From NCBI GenBank assembly GCA_963792915.1, contig CAWBYD010000001.1, positions 128,060 to 192,059 on the forward strand: a DNA stretch of 64,000 nucleotides, in the 5' to 3' direction. Below, piece by piece: positions 9,205 through 19,206 of the stretch; the stretch's first letter is position 1; each line of letters begins with the position of its first letter. The stretch comes from Solirubrobacter sp963792915. GTDB lineage: Bacteria; Actinomycetota; Thermoleophilia; Solirubrobacterales; Solirubrobacteraceae. The translations under genes were made by a program, and so were the position numbers. The notes under the pieces were generated by a model. It saw only the letters and a list, made by a program, of their open reading frames with translations. It did not search any database and was not told where the DNA came from.

Positions 9205-10188
9205 TCAGCGTGAGGCGCCGAACGCGCGCCGGTAGCCCGTCGGCGACGTGTGCATCACCTCGCCGAAGCGCTGCCGGTACGTCGCGGCCGTCGCGAAGCC
9301 GACGCGCGCGGCGACGTGCTCGACCGGCTCGGTCGACGCCTCCAGCAGCGGCAGGCTCGCGCGCACGCGCTGCTCGATCAGCCAGCGGCCGGGCGTGGCG
9401 CCGGTCGCGCGGCGGAAGCGGCGGTTGAAGGTCCGCACGCTCATGTGCGCCTCGCCGGCCAGCCGCTCCAGCGGCAGCGGCTCGTGCAGGCGCGCCAGCG
9501 CCCACTGCATGACGCGCGCGACGGGATCGTCGGCGGGGTGCGCCGGCATCGGCAGCTCCACCATCTGCGCCTGGCCGCCGTCGCGATAGGGCGCGATCAC
9601 CATCCGGCGCGCGACGGCGTTGGCGACGGCGCTGCCGTGATCGGTGCGGACGATGTGCAGGCAGAGGTCGATGCCCGCCGCACTGCCCGCCGAGGTGAGC
9701 ACGTCGCCGCCGTCGACGTACAGGACGGCGGCGTTCACGCGCACATCCGGGTGGCGCGCTCGCAGCGCGTCCGCGTAGCGCCAGTGCGTGGCGGCCTCGC
9801 GCCCGTCGAGCAGCCCGGCCGCGGCGAGCAGGAACGCGCCCGAGCAGATCGACACGATGCGCGCGCCGTTCGCGTGCGCGGCGCGCACGGCGTCGATCAC
9901 GGTGGTCGACGGCTCGCCCGCCCAGCCGGGCACGACGACGGTGCCCGCGCCCTTCAGCGCCTCGAGCCCGTGCTCGACCAGGAACCCGAACCCGCCCGCC
10001 GACGCCCGCTGGACGCCCGGCCGCTCGGCGCAGACCGCGAACTCGTACCACTCCTCGAGCCCGAGCTCCGGCCGCGCGAGCCCGAAGACCTCGGTCACGA
10101 TCCCGAGCTCGAACGGCGCCACGCCCGGCGCGGCGAGCGCCACGACCCGCCGCGCCCGGCCGGGCAGGTTGTCCTTTTCCGAGCGCAT
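9205..10188 (-). CDS. GlxA-family transcriptional regulator (DJ-1/PfpI + AraC)
   Basis: A 327-residue regulator with an N-terminal DJ-1/PfpI-like sensor domain (about 15-190; the nucleophile-elbow equivalent is ICSGAFLLAAAG) and a C-terminal AraC-type double helix-turn-helix (about 225-325; RTFNRRFRRATG and the second motif GFATAATYRQRF). Such proteins usually activate neighbouring catabolic genes; the target here is not evident. It is divergent from the rhodanese gene with 53 bases between them, so it may control that gene. I used ATG 10188; an ATG at 10230 would overlap the likely promoter, and neither has a clear ribosome binding site. Confidence 0.85.
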   Translation of the reverse strand: MRSEKDNLPGRARRVVALAAPGVAPFELGIVTEVFGLARPELGLEEWYEFAVCAERPGVQRASAGGFGFLVEHGLEALKGAGTVVVPGWAGEPSTTVIDAVRAAHANGARIVSICSGAFLLAAAGLLDGREAATHWRYADALRARHPDVRVNAAVLYVDGGDVLTSAGSAAGIDLCLHIVRTDHGSAVANAVARRMVIAPYRDGGQAQMVELPMPAHPADDPVARVMQWALARLHEPLPLERLAGEAHMSVRTFNRRFRRATGATPGRWLIEQRVRASLPLLEASTEPVEHVAARVGFATAATYRQRFGEVMHTSPTGYRRAFGASR

Positions 10189-10241
10189 GTCGTCATTCGG
10201 GACACTGGCACGCCCGCCCGCCGGCCGCAAGGCTTCCCGCC

Positions 10242-10658
10242 ATGCTCACTCCCGAACTGGCCCACGCCCACTTCGCCCAGCGCCTGGCCGTCGAGACCGA
10301 CGCCGACGACGTCGCCGCCGCGCTGCGCGACCAGACCGCGGACTTCGTCCTGATCGACGCGCGCAGCCCCGCCGCGTACGCCGCGGCGCACCTGCCCGGC
10401 GCGCTCAGCGTCCCGCACCGGACGATCACCCGGGAGGTGCTGGACGCGCTCCCGTCCGGCCCGATCGTCGCCTACTGCTGGGGTCCCGGCTGCAACGGCG
10501 CCACCAAGGCGGCCGCGCGGATCTCCGCCCTCGGGCGCGACGTCAAGGAGATGCTCGGCGGCTTCGAGTACTACGCCCGCGAGGGCCATCCGGTCGAGGG
10601 CGAGCAGGCGGAGCGCTTCGCGCGCGACCGGTCCGGCCTCGTCGGCGTCGTGGACTGA
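10242..10658 (+). CDS. Rhodanese-domain sulfurtransferase
   Basis: A 138-residue single-domain rhodanese. The pattern LIDARSPAAYAAAHLPGA marks the N-terminal half, and the active-site loop reads CWGPGCNGA with the catalytic Cys79 and a second Cys84. The loop is longer than in thiosulfate sulfurtransferases, so the sulfur donor is uncertain. It is probably cytoplasmic, with no signal peptide. It starts divergently from the GlxA-type regulator and ends 8 bases before the convergent glpD stop. Confidence 0.85.
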   Translation: MLTPELAHAHFAQRLAVETDADDVAAALRDQTADFVLIDARSPAAYAAAHLPGALSVPHRTITREVLDALPSGPIVAYCWGPGCNGATKAAARISALGRDVKEMLGGFEYYAREGHPVEGEQAERFARDRSGLVGVVD

Positions 10659-10666
10659 GGGCCCGC

Positions 10667-12382
10667 TCAGCCGGGGCGTGCCGGCGCGCGGACGTCGGGC
10701 GCGCTGAGGCGCTCGAGGTCGGCGGCGAGGTCGTCGGGCTGCTCCTGCGAGCGGCGCTCGGCATCCACGCGCTCGCAGTAGAGCGCCACCTCGGCGGCCG
10801 TGCGCTGCTCGTCCCACCCGAGCGCCTCGGCCATCAGCCCGGCGGCGGCGCGCGAGGCCGCGAGCCCGCGATCCCAGGTCTCGATCGAGATCCGGGTGCG
10901 GCGCGTCAGCACGTCCTCGAGGTGCACGGCGCCCTCGTGCGTGGCCGCGTAGGAGACCTCGACCGCGAGGTAGTCGTCCGCGCCGTCGAGCGCCTGCGCC
11001 AGCGCCGGCCGCTCCTGCACGAGCGCCAGCAGGTCGCCGATCTGGGAGCCGTAGCGCCCCAGCAGGTGCTCGACGCGGGCGACGTGCAGGCCGCTGGAGG
11101 CGGCCAGCGCCGCGCGCCGGTTCCACAGCGCGTGAAAGCCGGAGGCGCCGACCAGCTCAGTCACGTGCGTGGCCGACGGCGGCACCGAGCGCTCCAGCCC
11201 GCGGGCGACGGTGTCGATCGCGTCGCGCGCCATCACCCGGTAGGTCGTGTACTTGCCGCCCGCGACCGCCACCAGCCCCGGTACCGGCACCGCGACCGTG
11301 TGCTCGCGCGAGAGCTGCGAGGTGCTCTCGGACTCGCCGGTCAGCAGCGGCCGCAGTCCCGCGTAGACCCCTTCGACGTCCTCGCGCCCGAGCGGTTGCG
11401 CGAGCACGCGGTTGATCTGGTCGAGCACGTAGTCGATGTCGCGCCGGCTCGCCGCCGGGTGGGCCTTGGACAGCTCCCAGTCGGTGTCCGTCGTCCCGAT
11501 GATCCAGTGGCGCCCCCAGGGGATCACGAACAGCACGCTGATCTCCGTGCGCAGGATCAGGCCGGTGTCGAGCTGCAGGCGGTCGCGCGGGACGACGAGG
11601 TGGACGCCCTTCGACGCCCGCACCTTGAACTTCCCGCGCTCGCCGACGAGGTGCTGCACGTCGTCGGTCCACACGCCCGTCGCGTTGACCGCCACGCGCG
11701 CGCGGACCTCGAGCTCGTCGCCGGTCAGCGCGTCGCGCACGCGCACGCCCGTCACCCGCTCGCCCTCGCGCAGGAACCCGATCACGGGCGCGTTCGACGC
11801 GACCGCCGCGCCGTGCAGCGCCGCCGTGCGCGCGACGGTCAGCGTGTGGCGCGCGTCGTCGACCTTCGCGTCGTGGTACTGCAGCGCACCCACCAGCGCG
11901 TCGCGGCGCAGCGCGGGCGCGAGCCGCAGCGCGCCCCGCCGCGTCAGGTGCCGGTGGCGCGGCAGTCCCGCGTGGCCGCCCAGCGAGTCGTACAGCGCCA
12001 GTCCGGCGCCGTAGTACGCGCGCTGCCAGTGCTCGGTCAGCGGCAGCAGGAACGGCACCGGCCGCACCAGGTGCGGCGCCAGCACGTTGAGCAGCAGCTC
12101 GCGCTCCCGCAGCGCCTCCCGCACCAGCCCGAAGTCGCGCTGCTCGAGATAGCGCAGCCCGCCGTGGATGAGCTTCGACGAGCGCGAGGACGTCCCGGAC
12201 GCGTAGTCGCGCGCCTCGACCAGCGCCACCGAGAGCCCGCGCGACGCCGCGTCCAGCGCGCAGCCGGCGCCGGTCGCGCCGCCGCCGATCACCACCACGT
12301 CGAAGACCTCGCCGGCCATGCGCGCCAGCGCGCCGCGACGTTCTGCGGGGCCGAGCCGGCTGCTGTCGTTCAGACGGAGCAC
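10667..12382 (-). CDS. glpD: Aerobic glycerol-3-phosphate dehydrogenase
   Basis: FAD enzyme at the membrane face that oxidises glycerol 3-phosphate to dihydroxyacetone phosphate and passes electrons to the quinone pool. The 571 residues match the family: an N-terminal FAD motif (VVVIGGGATGAG, about 29-40), the SSRSSKLIHGGLRYLEQ segment, TDTDW, and the C-terminal domain with GRYG and RIAIE-like residues. It is divergent from glpK with a 49-base shared regulatory gap, the usual pairing for glycerol use. Together the two turn glycerol into a glycolytic intermediate. No glycerol facilitator gene is present beside them. Confidence 0.95.
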   Translation of the reverse strand: MLRLNDSSRLGPAERRGALARMAGEVFDVVVIGGGATGAGCALDAASRGLSVALVEARDYASGTSSRSSKLIHGGLRYLEQRDFGLVREALRERELLLNVLAPHLVRPVPFLLPLTEHWQRAYYGAGLALYDSLGGHAGLPRHRHLTRRGALRLAPALRRDALVGALQYHDAKVDDARHTLTVARTAALHGAAVASNAPVIGFLREGERVTGVRVRDALTGDELEVRARVAVNATGVWTDDVQHLVGERGKFKVRASKGVHLVVPRDRLQLDTGLILRTEISVLFVIPWGRHWIIGTTDTDWELSKAHPAASRRDIDYVLDQINRVLAQPLGREDVEGVYAGLRPLLTGESESTSQLSREHTVAVPVPGLVAVAGGKYTTYRVMARDAIDTVARGLERSVPPSATHVTELVGASGFHALWNRRAALAASSGLHVARVEHLLGRYGSQIGDLLALVQERPALAQALDGADDYLAVEVSYAATHEGAVHLEDVLTRRTRISIETWDRGLAASRAAAGLMAEALGWDEQRTAAEVALYCERVDAERRSQEQPDDLAADLERLSAPDVRAPARPG

Positions 12383-12431
12383 AGGACCCGTCGAGGCTAT
12401 CCAGCTAGGACGGTCGTCATCCTGTTCGCGG

Positions 12432-13910
12432 ATGGCCGACTACATCGGCGCGATCGACCAGGGCACGACGAGCACGCGCTTCATCGTGTTCGACCGGGAC
12501 GGCCGGATCGTCGCCTCAGACCAGCGCGAGCACGAGCAGATCAACCCGAGGGCGGGCTGGGTCGAGCACGACGCGCACGAGATCTGGCGCCGCACGCGCG
12601 AGGTGATCGGCGGCGCGCTGGCGAGCTCCGGCCTCGAGGCCGGCGACATCGCCGCCGTCGGAATCACCAACCAGCGCGAGACCACGGTGGTCTGGGACCG
12701 CGAGACGGGCGAGCCCGTCTACAACGCGATCGTCTGGCAGGACACGCGCACCGACGCGATCGTGCGCGAGCTCGGCGACGTCGATCAGCTGCGCGGCGCG
12801 ACCGGGCTGCCGCTCTCGACGTACTTCTCGGGCCCGAAGATCGCGTGGATCCTGGACAACGTGGACGGCGCCCGCGAGCGCGCGGAGAGCGGCGAGCTGG
12901 CGTTCGGGACGATCGACAGCTGGCTCGTCTGGAATCTCACCGGCGGCGGGCTGCACGTGACCGACGTGACCAACGCCAGCCGCACGCTGCTGATGGACCT
13001 CGAGACGCTCGACTGGCATGAGCCCAGCCTCGAGCTGATGGGGATCCCGCGGCCGCTCCTGCCCGCAATCCGCTCGTCCAGCGAGCCCTACGGCGAGGCC
13101 GCCGGGACGGCGATCGGCGGCCGCGCCGTCGCCGGCATCCTCGGCGACCAGCACGCGGCGCTGTTCGGCCAGACCTGCTTCGACGCCGGCGACGCGAAGA
13201 ACACCTACGGCACCGGCTCGTTCCTGCTCGTGAACACCGGCGCGCAGGTCGTGCGCTCGCAGCAGCTGCTCACGACGCTCGGCTACCAGCTCGGCGGCGG
13301 CGCGCCGACCTACGTCCTGGAAGGCTCGATCGCCGTCACCGGGGCGCTGATCCAGTGGCTGCGCGACCGCCTGCAGATCATCGACTCGGCGCCCGAGGTG
13401 GAAGCGCTCGCCCGCTCGGTGGACGACAACGGCGGCGTCTACTTCGTGCCCGCCTTCAGCGGCCTGTTCGCCCCGTACTGGCGCGACGACGCGCGCGGGA
13501 TCATCGCGGGCCTGACGGCCTACGCTGGCCGCGGGCACATCGCGCGCGCCGCGCTGGAAGCGACCGCCTGGCAGAGCAAGGAGGTCGTCGACGCGGCCAA
13601 CGCGGTCGCCGACGTCCCGTTCACGGAACTGCGCGTGGACGGCGGGATGACCGCCAACGAGCTCTTGATGCAGTTCCAGGCCGACGTGCTCGGCGTGCCG
13701 GTGATCCGCCCTTCGGTCACCGAGACGACCGCGCTCGGCGCCGCCTACGCCGCCGGCCTCGCGACCGGCTTCTGGGCCGATCAGGACGAGCTGCGCGAGC
13801 GCTGGGCGGAGGACCGGCGCTGGGAGCCCGCCATGGACGCCGGCGAGCGCGAGGCGCAATACGCGCGCTGGAAGAAGGCCGTCGAGCGCTCGCTCGACTG
13901 GGTGCCCTAG
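12432..13910 (+). CDS. glpK: Glycerol kinase
   Basis: Phosphorylates glycerol with ATP in the cytoplasm. At 492 residues it is typical FGGY-kinase length and has the glycerol-kinase N-terminus (AIDQGTTSTR), the NQRETT and WQDTRT segments, GDQHAALFGQ, the GTGSFLL phosphate loop and the DGGM-x-N motif near the C-terminus. ATG 12432 fits the conserved start. It is divergent from glpD and overlaps the stop of the convergent CHASE-GGDEF-EAL gene by 4 bases. Confidence 0.96.
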   Translation: MADYIGAIDQGTTSTRFIVFDRDGRIVASDQREHEQINPRAGWVEHDAHEIWRRTREVIGGALASSGLEAGDIAAVGITNQRETTVVWDRETGEPVYNAIVWQDTRTDAIVRELGDVDQLRGATGLPLSTYFSGPKIAWILDNVDGARERAESGELAFGTIDSWLVWNLTGGGLHVTDVTNASRTLLMDLETLDWHEPSLELMGIPRPLLPAIRSSSEPYGEAAGTAIGGRAVAGILGDQHAALFGQTCFDAGDAKNTYGTGSFLLVNTGAQVVRSQQLLTTLGYQLGGGAPTYVLEGSIAVTGALIQWLRDRLQIIDSAPEVEALARSVDDNGGVYFVPAFSGLFAPYWRDDARGIIAGLTAYAGRGHIARAALEATAWQSKEVVDAANAVADVPFTELRVDGGMTANELLMQFQADVLGVPVIRPSVTETTALGAAYAAGLATGFWADQDELRERWAEDRRWEPAMDAGEREAQYARWKKAVERSLDWVP

Positions 13911-16252
13911 ACCATCACCCGATCGAGGAAGCGCGCGAACGCCACGGCCTCGAGCGGCGGCGCGAACAGATAGCCCTGGCCGCGGTCGCAGCCGAGCTCC
14001 TGCAGGTGGGCGAGCTGCACGGGGTCCTCGATCCCTTCGGCGATCGTGCGCAGGCCGAGGCTGCGGCCGAGCTGCACCAGCGTGTGGATCAGCGGGTCGG
14101 GGCCGGAGGCGACGAACGTGCGGTCGATCTTGAGCGCGTCGACCGGGAACTGCTGCAGGTAGGCCAGCGACGAGTAGCCGGTGCCGAAGTCGTCGATCGC
14201 GACCTGCACCCCGAACGTCTTGAGCGTGCGCAGCAGCGCCGCGGCGCGGTCGGCGTCGCGCATCAGCACCGTCTCGGTGATCTCGAGCGCGAGCAGGTCG
14301 GGCTCGAGCCCGGCGTGCGTGAGCGCCCCGCGCACGATCTCGAGCAGGTTCGGGTCGTCGAGCTGGCGGCCGGACACGTTGACCGACACGCGCACGGGGA
14401 AGCCCTGGTCGCGCCAGGCGGCGGCCTGGGCGCACGCGCGCTCGAGCACCCACGCGCCGATCTCCACGATCAGCCCGCTCTCCTCCGCGATCGCGATGAA
14501 CTCGTGCGGCGGGACCAGCCCGCGCGTCGCGTGCTGCCAGCGCAGCAGCGCCTCGGCGGCGGTGACCTCGCCGGAGTCGAGGTCGAGGATCGGCTGGTAG
14601 ACGAGGAACAGCTCGTCGGCCTCGATCGCCCGCCGCAGGTCGGTCTGCAGCGCGAGCCGGTCGTGCGCCGCGATGTGCATCTCGTGGCGGAACTCGGCGT
14701 AGCGGTCACGCCCGGCGCCCTTGGCCTCGTAGAGCGCGATGTCGGCGTCGCGCAGTAGGTCGCGCGCGGCGACGCGGTAGCCGGAGGCGATGCCGATGCT
14801 GGTGGTGATGCTGATCGGTCCGTGGGCGGTGCCGAGGTCGAACGGCGCGCGCAGCACCTCGAGGATGCGCTCGGCGATCAGCCGCGCGCCGCCCTCGACG
14901 AGCACGACGAACTCGTCGCCCCCGAGGCGGCCGATCATGTCGCCGCTGCGCAGGACGCCGGCGATCCGCGCCGCCACCACGCGCAGCAGCTCGTCCCCTA
15001 CGGGATGGCCCCAGGTGTCGTTGACGGCTTTGAAGCCGTCGAGGTCGATGAACATCGCCGACGGGTTCGAGCCGCAGCGCAGCATCTGCTCGGCGCGGTC
15101 CATGACGAGCGCGCGATTGGGAAGCCCGGTCAGCGCGTCGTGCAGCGCCTGGTGGCGCAGCTGGCCGGTCTTCTCCTCGACCATCCGCAGCGCGCGGGCG
15201 CGGCCGCGGGTCAGCACCTGCAGGAGCACGAAGGCCAGCAGGCCGACCACCAGCCAGCCCGAGAACACGAGCGCGGCCTGCGCGGTCGGCGACTGCAGCC
15301 CGGCGGGCGCGCGGCCCGAGACGGTCACCACCCAGCGCCCGTCGGCCTCGACCGCGAAACGGCGGCGCAGGCGCGGCCCGGTCCGAACGCGGCCGAAGCG
15401 CGCCACGGCGCTGCCGCCGAGCGTGCCGGCGAGCGTCCGGAACCCTGGCCCCGCGGGGGTCGACACGACATCCTGGGCGACGACGGCGTGCTCACGCTCC
15501 AGCGAGACGGCGATCCCGGGCTGGCCGGCGATCGCGCTGCGCAGCGTCGGGGTCGCGTCGAACAGCCCGACGATCCAGCCCGCGGACGCGCTACGGCGCT
15601 TCGCCATCGACCCGGGCACGACGCCGTCGCGATAGACGGGTGCGACGACCTCGAACATGTCGTGCCCGGTGGAGGACGTGATGACCGACACGCTGAACTG
15701 GCCCGAGTCGCGCGTGTCGTCGAGCAGGCGCGTGACGCGGCAGAGATCCAGCCCGGGCTCGGCCAGCTCGGCGAGCGTCGCGTACATGCCCGGCCCGGCG
15801 ACGCCGAGCCGCGGCAGGCAGTAGATCGCGCGCCGGCCGGGCGGGACGATCTCGTAGCGCGCGACGCCCGTGTCCTCGCGCATGGCGCGCTCGAAGCGCT
15901 CCAGGCTCGCGTACGGGACCGCCTCGGTGTAGCCGAACCCCTCGACGCCGCTGAAGCGCCGGTCGACGCCCATCGCGGCGTACCAGCGCGCGAACTCGGC
16001 GCTGGTCAGGTCCGGGCGCGAGGACAGCAGCGTGCGCGCGGCGAGCGTGAGGTCGTCCATGCGGCGGACGGCCGTGGTCACCGACGCGCCGACCGTCGCG
16101 GCCTGCGCGTCGAAGGCCTGCTCGTCCTGCCCGCGCACCTGCGCGTTCCACGCCGCCGCGGTCAGCGCGGCCAGCACGACGAAGACCGCGAGCAGCAGCC
16201 ATGCGGCCCATGCTCGGGCACCCGCGATCGGCAATCCGTTCCGTCGCACCAT
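13907..16252 (-). CDS. CHASE-GGDEF-EAL cyclic di-GMP protein
   Basis: A 781-residue sensor that can make and/or degrade cyclic di-GMP. A transmembrane helix (about 15-35) leads to an extracytoplasmic CHASE-type domain (about 75-255), a second helix (about 335-355), a GGDEF domain (about 378-530, intact GGDEF at about 443) and an EAL domain (about 545-775, EALLRW at about 566, DDFGTGYSSL and the late EGIE motif). Both catalytic signatures look complete, so the net activity cannot be told. The gene stands alone, with a short gap to the J-domain gene on its right. Confidence 0.9.
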   Translation of the reverse strand: MVRRNGLPIAGARAWAAWLLLAVFVVLAALTAAAWNAQVRGQDEQAFDAQAATVGASVTTAVRRMDDLTLAARTLLSSRPDLTSAEFARWYAAMGVDRRFSGVEGFGYTEAVPYASLERFERAMREDTGVARYEIVPPGRRAIYCLPRLGVAGPGMYATLAELAEPGLDLCRVTRLLDDTRDSGQFSVSVITSSTGHDMFEVVAPVYRDGVVPGSMAKRRSASAGWIVGLFDATPTLRSAIAGQPGIAVSLEREHAVVAQDVVSTPAGPGFRTLAGTLGGSAVARFGRVRTGPRLRRRFAVEADGRWVVTVSGRAPAGLQSPTAQAALVFSGWLVVGLLAFVLLQVLTRGRARALRMVEEKTGQLRHQALHDALTGLPNRALVMDRAEQMLRCGSNPSAMFIDLDGFKAVNDTWGHPVGDELLRVVAARIAGVLRSGDMIGRLGGDEFVVLVEGGARLIAERILEVLRAPFDLGTAHGPISITTSIGIASGYRVAARDLLRDADIALYEAKGAGRDRYAEFRHEMHIAAHDRLALQTDLRRAIEADELFLVYQPILDLDSGEVTAAEALLRWQHATRGLVPPHEFIAIAEESGLIVEIGAWVLERACAQAAAWRDQGFPVRVSVNVSGRQLDDPNLLEIVRGALTHAGLEPDLLALEITETVLMRDADRAAALLRTLKTFGVQVAIDDFGTGYSSLAYLQQFPVDALKIDRTFVASGPDPLIHTLVQLGRSLGLRTIAEGIEDPVQLAHLQELGCDRGQGYLFAPPLEAVAFARFLDRVMV

Positions 16253-16270
16253 CCACGGTAGTCGGCCCGG

Positions 16271-16957
16271 TCACGGACTGCTTGAGGTCTCGAGCGCGGT
16301 GAGGCGCTCGCGCGCGGCCGCCAGCGCGGCCTCGGCGTCCATGCGCAGCTCGGCGAGCAGGTCGCGGCCTTCGAAGCGGACGGCGAACGCCTGCTCCATC
16401 AGCACCGCGAGCTCGGACGCGCGGGCCTCGTCGAGCCGCTGCTCGGCGTGGGCGATGGCCGCCTGCAGCGCCGGCGCGGCCGGATCGCCCCGGCCGGGCG
16501 GCGCGGCGACCGCGTACGGGGAGGTCTCCCACTGGCGCACGAGGTTGCCGATCGCGTCCGCGTCGCCGGTGCGGTAGGCGTCGTTGAGCCGCTTCATGAA
16601 CGCCTCGGCGTGGCCGCGGCCGGCCGCGTCGTGCACGAGGTCGGGGTGCATGCGCTTGGCGGCGTCGCGAAACAGGGTCTTGATGTCCTCGGTGGGCGGG
16701 GGGCCCGCCGGCACCGGCACCGCACGCAGCGCGGTCGTGGTCTCCCGGAAGCGCTGCTCGGCCGCGGCCGCGGCGACCTGGTCGTCCGGCGTGCCCGAGC
16801 GCGCGGCGACCAGCGCCAGGATGCGCGCCTCGAGCTCCTGCACCTGGACGGCGACGACGCCCACGCGCCGCAGGTAGTCGGACTCGAACGCATGCAGCTC
16901 CCCGCGCAGCGTCGCGTGCTCCTCCTCGAGTTGCGCGAGCCGCTCGCGCAGGTCCAT
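16271..16957 (-). CDS. Coiled-coil protein with a J-domain-like segment
   Basis: A 228-residue cytoplasmic protein. Residues 1-50 are a predicted coiled coil rich in Glu, Leu and Arg. At about 95-140 a segment with LFRDAAKRMHPDLVHDA carries the His-Pro-Asp motif of DnaJ domains, followed by helix IV-like residues; the C-terminus is another Ala/Glu-rich helix. It may recruit an Hsp70, but J-like folds without chaperone partners also exist. It starts 2 bases after the stop of the hydrolase upstream, so it is in the same operon. Confidence 0.7.
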   Translation of the reverse strand: MDLRERLAQLEEEHATLRGELHAFESDYLRRVGVVAVQVQELEARILALVAARSGTPDDQVAAAAAEQRFRETTTALRAVPVPAGPPPTEDIKTLFRDAAKRMHPDLVHDAAGRGHAEAFMKRLNDAYRTGDADAIGNLVRQWETSPYAVAAPPGRGDPAAPALQAAIAHAEQRLDEARASELAVLMEQAFAVRFEGRDLLAELRMDAEAALAAARERLTALETSSSP

Positions 16958-16959
16958 GC

Positions 16960-18178
16960 TCAAGCGCGCCCTCGCACGAGGTCGATCAGCCGGCCGAGGA
17001 TGCGCTCGCCGTCGACGCGCAGGCCGTTGTGGTCGTACTCGCTCGTCACCCACGGCCGCAGGCCCTTGATCGTCGCCGCGGTCGCCTCGGAGAACGCGCG
17101 CTCGACGTAGAGGTCGTCCGTGTAGATCGCGGCGGCGGCCGGGACCCGGTTGGACCGCAGCACGCCCGCGTCGTAGAGCGCCGGCCACTCGCGCTCGGCC
17201 AGCAGCGACGCGGCCTCGCGCAGCGGCGCCAGCGCGCGCGAACTCCTCGAACATCCATCCGAAGATGTGCTCGCCCGTGAGCAGCTCCGCGAAGTCCGCC
17301 GGCAGCATGCGCTCGGCGGCCCAGCGCGTGCTCTGACCGTTCGCCCAGCAGGCCTCGTGCAGGATCGCGTAGAGCGGGTTGCGCGCGAGCCCCATGTGGT
17401 CGGCGGCGTCGTGCAGGAAGCCCGGCGAGTCCGGCGGCAGTTCGAGGATGTAGTGCAGCGCCTCCGGGCCGTCGCTCATCCCGAGCAGGTTCCCCAGCGT
17501 CCGCAGCCGCCGCCCGGTCAGGCGGTCGCCGGTCGGCAGCCGCACGTCCTGGGCCGTCAGTCGCGCGAGCAGAAAGCGCACGCGGTCGTGGTCCTCGGGG
17601 AAGCGTTCGAAGTAGCGCCGGTTGCGCTCGCGCATGCGCGCGTAGGTCGCGCGGTAGACGTCGTCGATCGACGCCTCGAGCGGCGGCAGCCCGCCGGTGA
17701 CGAACGCCTCGGTCAGGCCCTCGGGATGCAGCGACAGGTACGTCGTCACGCACAGCCCGCCGAAGCTCTGCCCGAGCACGCTCCAGCGCTCGCCGCCCAA
17801 CGCCGCGCGGATGTGCTCGGCGTCGCGCACGATCGAGTCGGCGCGGAAGTGCGCCAGGTAGTCGGCCTGCTCGGCCGGCGTCCCCGGAGGCACGCCGACC
17901 GGGGTGGAGCGGCCGGTGCCGCGCTGGTCGAGCAGCAGCACGCGGTAGTCCTCGAGCGCGCGGTCCAGCCAGCCGGGACCGCGCGGTGAGCCGGTCGGGC
18001 GGCTGGCCTCGAAGCCCGGCCCGCCCTGGAAGAAGACGAGCAGCGGCTTGTCGAGGCCGTCAGGATCGGCGACCTCGCGCGCGAACACCGTGATGTGCCT
18101 GCCGGCCGGGCGAGCGTGGTCGAGCGGCACCTCGAACTCGTGCTCGGTCAGGACCAGTCCGGGAGCGCGGTGGCTCAC
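16960..18178 (-). pseudogene. Alpha/beta hydrolase, proline iminopeptidase type (frameshifted)
   Basis: An S33-like aminopeptidase of about 406 residues, split by one frameshift. The first part has VFFQGGPGFEAS (oxyanion region), LLLDQRGTGRS, and the nucleophile elbow GQSFGG. The frame breaks just after GWMFEEF, in an alternating GC run near 17233-17242, and resumes in the next frame with REWPALYDAG, TDDLYVERAF and EYDHNGL. That last part holds the expected Asp and His positions. The 1219-base length is 2 short of a multiple of three, so a GC dinucleotide was lost or the read is wrong. The GTG start overlaps the upstream hydrolase stop (GTGA). If real, the lesion removes the catalytic His. 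Confidence 0.8.
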
Positions 18179-19188
18179 TCGATGCCCTCCAGGAAGCCGA
18201 AGAACACGTCCGCCCAGCGCTCGACGGCGTCCAGGAACGGCGCGTGGCCGGAGCCCTCGAAGAGCTCGATCCGCGCGCCGCAGCGCCCGAGCACGGCGCG
18301 GATCTGGCTGACCATCGGCTGCGGCGGGAAGCGGTCCGCGCCCGGCCAGCCCGCGACCGCGCCGAGCGACCCGAGCGTGCCCATCTCCCACGGCGAGCCG
18401 TCGGCCACCACGATGTCCTGCGTGCCATGCGTCCACAGCATCGGCGGCAGCGGGTCGAGCTCGGTGATCGCCGCCCAGTTGCAGTACTTGGGCGAGAGCG
18501 CGTTGAGGATGCCGCGCGTGCCGGGCGCCACGCCCGGCCAGTGCTCGGAGGGCGTCGAGTCGCCGGGGTAGCCGTCGTCGCCGGTGACGGACTTGAGCAT
18601 CTCGTCGAGCAGCAGCTCCTCGCGTGCCTCGGTGTGCGTCGGCGGCCAGTAGGAGCTGCGCAGCACGCAGCGCGGCGAGGTCTCGGCCTCGGTCGACCGG
18701 TCGCCCGCGGCGAGCCGGCGCGTGAACTCCTGGCTGCCGATGCCGCCGCCGCTCCCCGCGTAGTCGTCCCAGCAGGGTGTGCCGTCCGCGCGGACGCCGC
18801 CGTAGCCGTACGGCCCGACCGGATCGATGAACGTCAGCGATGCGACGGGGCGGTCGAGCGCGTAGGCCGCGATCGCCGCGCCGCCGGTGGACCAGCCGGC
18901 GAGGTGCACGGGCCGCTCGATCCCCAGCGCGCGCAGCAGCGCGAACGTGTCGTCGGCCCAGTCGCGCACGCCGCGCGTGGCGTCGATCGGCACGCGCTCG
19001 GTGTCGCCGAAGCCGCGCATGTCGGGCGCGATCAGGCGGTAGCGGGCGCCCGAGAGGTCATACAGATGCTCGAAGAAGCGGCCCGTCGAGAGATTGCCGT
19101 GGAGCAGCACCACCGGGATCCCGTCCTGGGGCCCGGACTCGGAGACCTGCATCCGCAAGCGGTCGGTGTTCACGCTGTAGGAGCGCAT
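18175..19188 (-). CDS. Alpha/beta hydrolase
   Basis: A 337-residue cytoplasmic alpha/beta-hydrolase fold enzyme. It shows the oxyanion motif LLHGNLSTGRFFE, the DMRGFGDTE strand, the nucleophile elbow GWSTGG (Ser near 100), an acid region around THGTQDIVV and the His in GSGHAPFLD. Substrates of such enzymes range from esters to haloalkanes; nothing here decides. ATG 19188 fits the fold's first strand. It overlaps the next hydrolase gene by 4 bases (GTGA) and is divergent from the acetyltransferase at 19207. Confidence 0.85.
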   Translation of the reverse strand: MRSYSVNTDRLRMQVSESGPQDGIPVVLLHGNLSTGRFFEHLYDLSGARYRLIAPDMRGFGDTERVPIDATRGVRDWADDTFALLRALGIERPVHLAGWSTGGAAIAAYALDRPVASLTFIDPVGPYGYGGVRADGTPCWDDYAGSGGGIGSQEFTRRLAAGDRSTEAETSPRCVLRSSYWPPTHTEAREELLLDEMLKSVTGDDGYPGDSTPSEHWPGVAPGTRGILNALSPKYCNWAAITELDPLPPMLWTHGTQDIVVADGSPWEMGTLGSLGAVAGWPGADRFPPQPMVSQIRAVLGRCGARIELFEGSGHAPFLDAVERWADVFFGFLEGIE

Positions 19189-19206
19189 CCGCGCGAGACT
19201 ATCCGG

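Noticed and set aside
9788..13021. A 1077-codon plus-strand frame across the GlxA regulator and glpD
   Set aside because: It runs antisense to two well-supported genes and shows no family pattern.
12516..14453. A 645-codon minus-strand frame across glpK
   Set aside because: Antisense to glycerol kinase, low-complexity translation.
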